The notes beneath the pieces were generated by a model. The model did no database searches, was not told the origin of the DNA, and saw only the letters and a list, made by a program, of their open reading frames with translations. A program made the position numbers and the translations under genes. Of a DNA stretch of 9,027 nucleotides, positions 5,631 to 9,027 are shown piece by piece (the stretch's first letter is position 1; the number at the start of each line of letters is the position of its first letter). The stretch lies in the NCBI GenBank assembly GCA_020054055.1, contig JAGVLZ010000331.1:1-9027 (forward strand), in the 5' to 3' direction. This DNA comes from Phycisphaerales bacterium (GTDB taxonomy: Bacteria; Planctomycetota; Phycisphaerae; Phycisphaerales; UBA1924).

Positions 5631-5636
5631 ATGGTA
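5631..5636 (-). promoter_or_regulatory. -10-like hexamer for the symporter gene, probably leaderless
   Basis: On the minus strand CGGTACCATCG contains TACCAT (4 of 6 matches), ending 7 nt before the ATG at 5623. No Shine-Dalgarno exists in the intervening CGTTCGT. Weak alone; it is listed because nadE and hicB share the arrangement. Confidence 0.3.
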
Positions 5637-5652
5637 CCGATGCCTCACCCCT

Positions 5653-5772
5653 AAGCCCGCGGAGCGGGCGCAAGCCAATAGCCACCGGCGCGAGCCGGTG
5701 GACACGCGGGTTGGAATCGACGAAGCCCGCAAAGCGGGCGGCAGCCGGGTAGCACGGGCTTTCAGCCCGTGC
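5653..5772. repeat. Cluster of four perfect hairpins (REP-like) in a divergent spacer
   Basis: Four near-adjacent perfect stems occur. GCCCGC-GGA-GCGGGC spans 5655-5669. CCACCGGC-GCGA-GCCGGTGG spans 5682-5701, an 8-bp stem with a GNRA loop. GCCCGC-AAA-GCGGGC spans 5725-5739. GCACGGGCT-TTC-AGCCCGTGC spans 5752-5772, a 9-bp stem. The first and third, with flanks (5653-5676 and 5723-5746), are 20/24 identical and 70 bp apart, so they form a true direct repeat. The arrangement resembles REP/BIME elements moved by RAYT (Y1-type) transposases; no transposase is in the window. It lies between divergent starts (5623 and 5874), which is odd for a terminator. Confidence 0.6.
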
Positions 5773-5841
5773 GGGCGCACGCGAAGGCTCTTTCACCAAA
5801 TTAACATCGCCCCACGCGGAACAGACCTTTCGCGCGCCCCG

Positions 5842-5847
5842 TACACT
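5842..5847 (+). promoter_or_regulatory. -10-like hexamer for the dockerin protein gene
   Basis: TACACT (4 of 6 matches) in CGTACACTC lies 26 nt before the GTG start at 5874, matching the context of the other plus-strand hexamers (GTANANT). It overlaps the left arm of the inverted repeat at 5844-5869. Confidence 0.35.
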
Positions 5848-5869
5848 CTCCTCCTCACAAAGGAGAGTG
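5844..5869 (+). promoter_or_regulatory. Perfect inverted repeat covering the ribosome binding site
   Basis: CACTCTCCT (5844-5852) and AGGAGAGTG (5861-5869) are exact reverse complements around an 8-nt loop. The right arm carries the AGGAG Shine-Dalgarno, 8 nt before the GTG at 5874. In a transcript that starts upstream, the ribosome binding site would be hidden. If transcription starts from TACACT at 5842, the left arm would be mostly missing from the mRNA, and the palindrome would matter only as DNA. Confidence 0.45.
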
Positions 5870-5873
5870 CCGC

Positions 5874-8804
5874 GTGCGCCGACTTCATCCACTCGTCCTC
5901 GCCGCGACCCTCGGCCCGCTCGCCGCCGCGTTGCAAGCACGACCCTGCACCCCCGACTGGATCCCCGTCTTCGGCGGCAACGAACTCGCCGGCCCCGTCC
6001 GCGCCCTCACCACCTTCGATTTCGACGGCCCAGGCCCCGAATCACCCTCACTCGTCGCGCTCCAAGCGCCCACGCAATACGGCGGCTCGTCGCGCCGCGC
6101 TGTGCTGCGCTGGACAGACGCCGGGTGGGAACGCGTCGGTGGAAACGAGTTGTCAGCGAGCACGTTTGGACCGGCGGGCATCCCGCTTCAGCGTGGCGCG
6201 CTCGCGGCCTTTGATCCCGATGGCCCCGGCCCGGAAGCGGAGTCCCTCTACGTCTGCGGCGGCATCTTCGCCCTCGCTCCCGCACCCGGGAGGCGCCAGA
6301 TCGCGCGCTTCGATGGCACGGCGTGGCAACAGGTCGGAACTCGCTTCAACAGCGCGGGCGACCGCGTATTCGACATGCGGGTATTCGATGAAGACGGCGC
6401 GGGGCCGTCGCTCGCCAAGTTGTACGCCGCTGGCGAGTGGGGGGCACAACCGATGGTCGCCTCATGGGACGGCGCAACCTGGACAGACATGCCGTTCCCC
6501 GGCGCGGAGCCTACTTCCTACGGCCTCGCCGTCTTCGACCTCGAATCGTGGGACCCGGACGGGCCGGGATCAGCCCCCGCGCGCCTCTTCGCCTGCGGCA
6601 CGTTCGCCTGCGATCCGTGCGGCGCAGGCGCGATGACGTACCTGGCGCAATGGTTCAATGGGGCATGGCACCCCGTCGGAGCGGGCCTCCCCGATCGTCC
6701 TGGGATCGGGCTGGGGATGACGACCTTCGATGCCGACGGGCCGGGGCCGGTAAACGCCCGGCTTGTGGTGGTTTCGGAGATCAACGATCAGGACGGCGGA
6801 ACAACGGCAGACATAACGCTGTGGGATGGCGTCTCGTGGACGCGGATCCACTCAATGGACGGCGTCACCGATCCGCCGATCAGCAGTTACGGGCCACAAA
6901 ATGGCCGCGCGTGGGTGCACGATGACGACGGCGCAGGCCCCGGGAACGCGGCGTTGTTTGTCGCGCGGATCTTTGAGCCGCAGAGCCAAATCGCCGCCCG
7001 CTTGCAACGGTGGAACGGAGCGGAATGGTCCGCCGTCGGCGAGTACGGCCCGCAGATGGGGATCAACATCAACTCGCAGTGGCTGACATCACCGAACTTG
7101 CTGGACGCTATGACCTCCTTCGACTTTGACGGAGACGGACCCGACGCCCCGCTTCTGGTTGTGGGGGGCGGGTTCACCGGCGTCTGGCGCGGAGACATCG
7201 AGGAGTGTGTCGTCTATCCGTACGTCACCGACGTGCTCACCACCAACATGATTGCGACATGGGACGGCGAAGACTGGTCCACCATGAATAATGGCCTTTC
7301 GTGGAATCTCCTCACCCTCTCCGTCTCGACGCAATCGCTCGCATCGCTCGACCCCGACAGCGATGGCCCAGCACCCGAATCCCTCTTCGTCCACGGCTCC
7401 TTCGCCTCAGCCGCCAACGCCACCATCCCACTCCGCTCATGCGTCGCCGGCTACCCAGCCTCCGCCGACGCAATCAAAAACGCCAACGCCCGCTACTCAT
7501 CCCTCACCGGCTGGCAACGCGCCGGCCTCGACCCCGACATCGACCCGCGCATGAACCCCCGCCGCATCCTCGCCGTCACAGACTTCGATCCCGATGGTCC
7601 CGGCCCCGCGCCCGCCACCAAGCACATCGCAGGCTCCTTCGACCAACTCGACAACACGCCAAACGTCGGCCCACTCGCACGCTGGATCGAATCAGCAGGG
7701 TGGCAAACCTTCGGCCAACTCTCCGGCGGCACCACCGTCCACGCACTCCTCCCCTTCGATCCCGACGGCACATCCGGGGGCGGTCCGCTCCCCGCGCTCC
7801 TCGTCGCCGCCGGAGACTTCGACGCCATCTCCTTCGCCACATCCGCACCCTCCGGCGCCGTCCTCGCCTTCGACGGCGAACTCTGGACCACCACCAACTT
7901 CACCTTCGGGGCCGCCGTCGTCACCGATCTCATCGCCTTCGACTTTGACGGCAACGGCCCAAACCCCGCGCGCCTCATCGCCGCCGGAGACTTCGTCCAA
8001 CCAACCTCTCTCGGCAACGCCAAAGACATCGCCCAATACGACGGCGTCGAATGGACACCGCTTGGTCCCCCGGGTGGTTCCTTCACCGGCTCCGCCGACG
8101 GATCACCCGCGCGCATCAACGCCCTCACCATCTTCAACAACGCGCTCTACGCCGCCGGGAACTTCCTCCAGTGGACCGATGGCGTCACACCCGTCCCCGC
8201 CCGCGGCCTGGCGAAGTGGAACGGAACACAATGGTCGCCACTCCCCACCAACCTCGACAACCCCATCGGCAACGCCATCAGCATCACCTCACCCCTCCTC
8301 CACGATCTGATCGTCTTCGATCCCGACGGCCAAGGCGCCACTCCGCTCTCGCTCTTCGCCGCGGGCTACTTCACCGCCCCCGGCGGCCCGACCCAGGGCA
8401 TCGCCCGCTGGGACGGCGCACAGTGGAACGCGCTGGGCGCAGGCCTCTCGTTCGCTCCCTACTCCATCACCGCCCTGCCCCCCGGCGTTCACGACCTCGA
8501 ACTCTTCGACGACGACGGATCGGCAGGCCCGAACCCCACCGCCCTCTTCATCGTCGGCACATTCCTTTCCGCCGGTCCCCACTCTTCCTGGGCCATCGCA
8601 AAATGGGGATGCGAATCACCCAACGTCCCCGCCCCATGCCCAGGCGACGCCAACAACGACAACACCGTCAACTTCGCGGACATCACATCCGTCCTCACCA
8701 ACTTCCTCCTCTCCGGCCCCGAAGGCGACGCCAACCACGACGGCCAAGTCAACTTCGCCGACATCACCGCCGTTCTCACCAACTTCCTCATCCCCTGCTC
8801 CTGA
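5874..8804 (+). CDS. Large exported repeat (beta-propeller-like) protein with C-terminal dockerin
   Basis: The product is 976 residues. The GTG start has AAGGAG 8 nt upstream and is followed at once by a Sec signal peptide (about 1-22: LHPLVLAATLGPLAAALQA). I count 14 imperfect repeats of about 50-80 residues from 30 to 912. Each has an acidic loop of the form F-D-x-D-G-x-G-P (at 49, 114, 172, 227, 286, 350, 417, 493, 572, 629, 690, 816 and 879), then a hydrophobic strand ending in G-x-F, then [WFY]-[DN]-G-x-x-W (for example 198-203, 317-322, 463-468, 846-851). The unit near 745-795 lacks the acidic loop. Such repeats fit beta-propeller blades with FG-GAP-like calcium loops; 14 would make two seven-bladed propellers. 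Residues 922-976 are a dockerin pair, with loops from Asp925 and Asp952 (27 apart), bracketed by Cys922 and Cys975. This resembles the GC-type dockerin proteins of Phycisphaerae. Ligand and partner are unknown. Confidence 0.85.
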   Translation: MRRLHPLVLAATLGPLAAALQARPCTPDWIPVFGGNELAGPVRALTTFDFDGPGPESPSLVALQAPTQYGGSSRRAVLRWTDAGWERVGGNELSASTFGPAGIPLQRGALAAFDPDGPGPEAESLYVCGGIFALAPAPGRRQIARFDGTAWQQVGTRFNSAGDRVFDMRVFDEDGAGPSLAKLYAAGEWGAQPMVASWDGATWTDMPFPGAEPTSYGLAVFDLESWDPDGPGSAPARLFACGTFACDPCGAGAMTYLAQWFNGAWHPVGAGLPDRPGIGLGMTTFDADGPGPVNARLVVVSEINDQDGGTTADITLWDGVSWTRIHSMDGVTDPPISSYGPQNGRAWVHDDDGAGPGNAALFVARIFEPQSQIAARLQRWNGAEWSAVGEYGPQMGININSQWLTSPNLLDAMTSFDFDGDGPDAPLLVVGGGFTGVWRGDIEECVVYPYVTDVLTTNMIATWDGEDWSTMNNGLSWNLLTLSVSTQSLASLDPDSDGPAPESLFVHGSFASAANATIPLRSCVAGYPASADAIKNANARYSSLTGWQRAGLDPDIDPRMNPRRILAVTDFDPDGPGPAPATKHIAGSFDQLDNTPNVGPLARWIESAGWQTFGQLSGGTTVHALLPFDPDGTSGGGPLPALLVAAGDFDAISFATSAPSGAVLAFDGELWTTTNFTFGAAVVTDLIAFDFDGNGPNPARLIAAGDFVQPTSLGNAKDIAQYDGVEWTPLGPPGGSFTGSADGSPARINALTIFNNALYAAGNFLQWTDGVTPVPARGLAKWNGTQWSPLPTNLDNPIGNAISITSPLLHDLIVFDPDGQGATPLSLFAAGYFTAPGGPTQGIARWDGAQWNALGAGLSFAPYSITALPPGVHDLELFDDDGSAGPNPTALFIVGTFLSAGPHSSWAIAKWGCESPNVPAPCPGDANNDNTVNFADITSVLTNFLLSGPEGDANHDGQVNFADITAVLTNFLIPCS
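8637..8801 (+). other. Dockerin type I-like domain at the C terminus
   Basis: Two calcium-loop/helix units are each of the form GDANxDxxVNFADITxVLTNF (split: GDANxDxxVNF, ADITxVLTNF), starting at residues 924 and 951. Asp925, Asn927, Asp929 and Asp936, and the matching Asp952, Asn954, Asp956 and Asp963, are the expected calcium ligands. The units are also repeated at DNA level. Cys residues at both edges could close the domain with a disulfide. No cohesin domain is seen in the window. Confidence 0.85.
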
Positions 8805-8805
8805 A

Positions 8806-8870
8806 GGGAGTAGGGAGTGGGGTGTGGGGAGTGGGGAGTGGGGAATCGGAAAACCCTGAACCCTGAACCC
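8806..8870 (+). repeat. Heptamer tandem repeats (GGGAGTG x6, then CCCTGAA x2.4)
   Basis: Starting two bases after the dockerin gene stop, six 7-bp units occupy 8806-8847: GGGAGTA, GGGAGTG, GGGTGTG, GGGAGTG, GGGAGTG, GGGAATC. After a short join, CCCTGAA-CCCTGAA-CCC fills 8854-8870. Together they make up nearly all of the 70-bp gap between two convergent genes. The G-rich part has at least five G-runs of three or more with 4-nt linkers, enough for a G-quadruplex on the plus strand or mRNA. It may act as a transcription or replication pause, or be neutral repeat expansion. Confidence 0.75.
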
Positions 8871-8874
8871 GCCC

Positions 8875-9027
8875 CTACGCCTTCTTCCCCATCACAAACC
8901 CCAGCCCCGCGAAGAGCAGCGTCGCACCCGCGAAGATCCCCATCCAGATCAACGGCGCCATCTCACCCCCGACGCTGGAAAGGAACGCCGGCGACATCCC
9001 GCTGATCGACATCGCGACCACCGCGAC
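8875..9027 (-). CDS. C-terminal fragment of a membrane protein (partial)
   Basis: On the minus strand an open frame enters from the right edge and ends at TAG (8875-8877), giving the last 50 residues. The codons are strongly G/C-ending, as in the neighbouring genes. The fragment has a moderately hydrophobic N-terminal part (VAVVAMSISGMSPAFLSSVGG) and then a clear membrane segment (LIWMGIFAGATLLFAGLGF) closed by the positive tail GKKA. That fits the last helix of a multi-spanning protein with a cytoplasmic C terminus. A transporter (for example MFS) is possible, but nothing visible identifies the family. It converges on the dockerin gene. Confidence 0.6.
   Translation of the reverse strand, partial: VAVVAMSISGMSPAFLSSVGGEMAPLIWMGIFAGATLLFAGLGFVMGKKA

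Noticed and set aside
5653..5772. CRISPR array
   Set aside because: The repeated units are self-complementary hairpins of unequal length, with only two related copies and no uniform spacers; no cas gene is present.
5653..5772. Tandem intrinsic terminators
   Set aside because: Both neighbouring genes start away from this spacer, so there is no transcript to end here, and none of the stems is followed by a T-run.
5515..6636. A 373-codon plus-strand open frame spanning the symporter start and the dockerin gene start
   Set aside because: It crosses the hairpin cluster and reads the dockerin gene in the wrong frame, producing Ser/Pro/Arg-rich text without domains.

Overview
The window is GC-rich DNA with strongly GC-ending codons. 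It most resembles a planctomycete, probably class Phycisphaerae. The main reasons are a long exported protein built from 'DPDGPGP'-type repeats and ending in a Cys-bracketed dockerin pair, several exported proteins of unknown role, and short hairpin repeats between genes. The taxonomic call is inference, because no rRNA or ribosomal protein gene is present. I saw no tRNA, rRNA, transposase, integrase or CRISPR array.

Layout from left to right: (1) the 5' end of nadE (glutamine-dependent NAD+ synthetase) on the minus strand, running off the left edge; (2) two plus-strand genes for exported proteins, an unrecognised 306-residue protein and a thioredoxin-fold (WCGPC) protein with a TPR tail; (3) a hicB-hicA toxin-antitoxin pair; (4) a convergent minus-strand gene joining an N-terminal HIT nucleotide-hydrolase domain to a C-terminal HhH-GPD DNA-glycosylase-like domain; (5) a minus-strand Na+/dicarboxylate-acidic amino acid symporter (DAACS family); (6) a 250-bp divergent spacer packed with REP-like hairpins; (7) a 976-residue exported repeat protein with a C-terminal dockerin; (8) a 70-bp spacer of G-rich heptamer repeats; and (9) the last 50 residues of a minus-strand membrane protein.

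The genes do not form one pathway. hicB and hicA are translationally coupled and act together. The two exported proteins in (2) are close enough to be related in expression or role, but each has its own promoter-like hexamer. The most unusual locus is the HIT/HhH-GPD fusion. Its C-terminal half is about 53% GC (counted over 3001-3480), while its HIT half is about 70% (3541-3780). This suggests that foreign DNA was joined in frame to a resident HIT gene next to hicBA.

A second pattern concerns expression signals. Genes with a visible Shine-Dalgarno have a -10-like GTANANT hexamer about 26-35 nt before the start codon. The three genes without one (nadE, hicB, the symporter) have a similar hexamer only 6-8 nt before the start, as expected for leaderless mRNAs.
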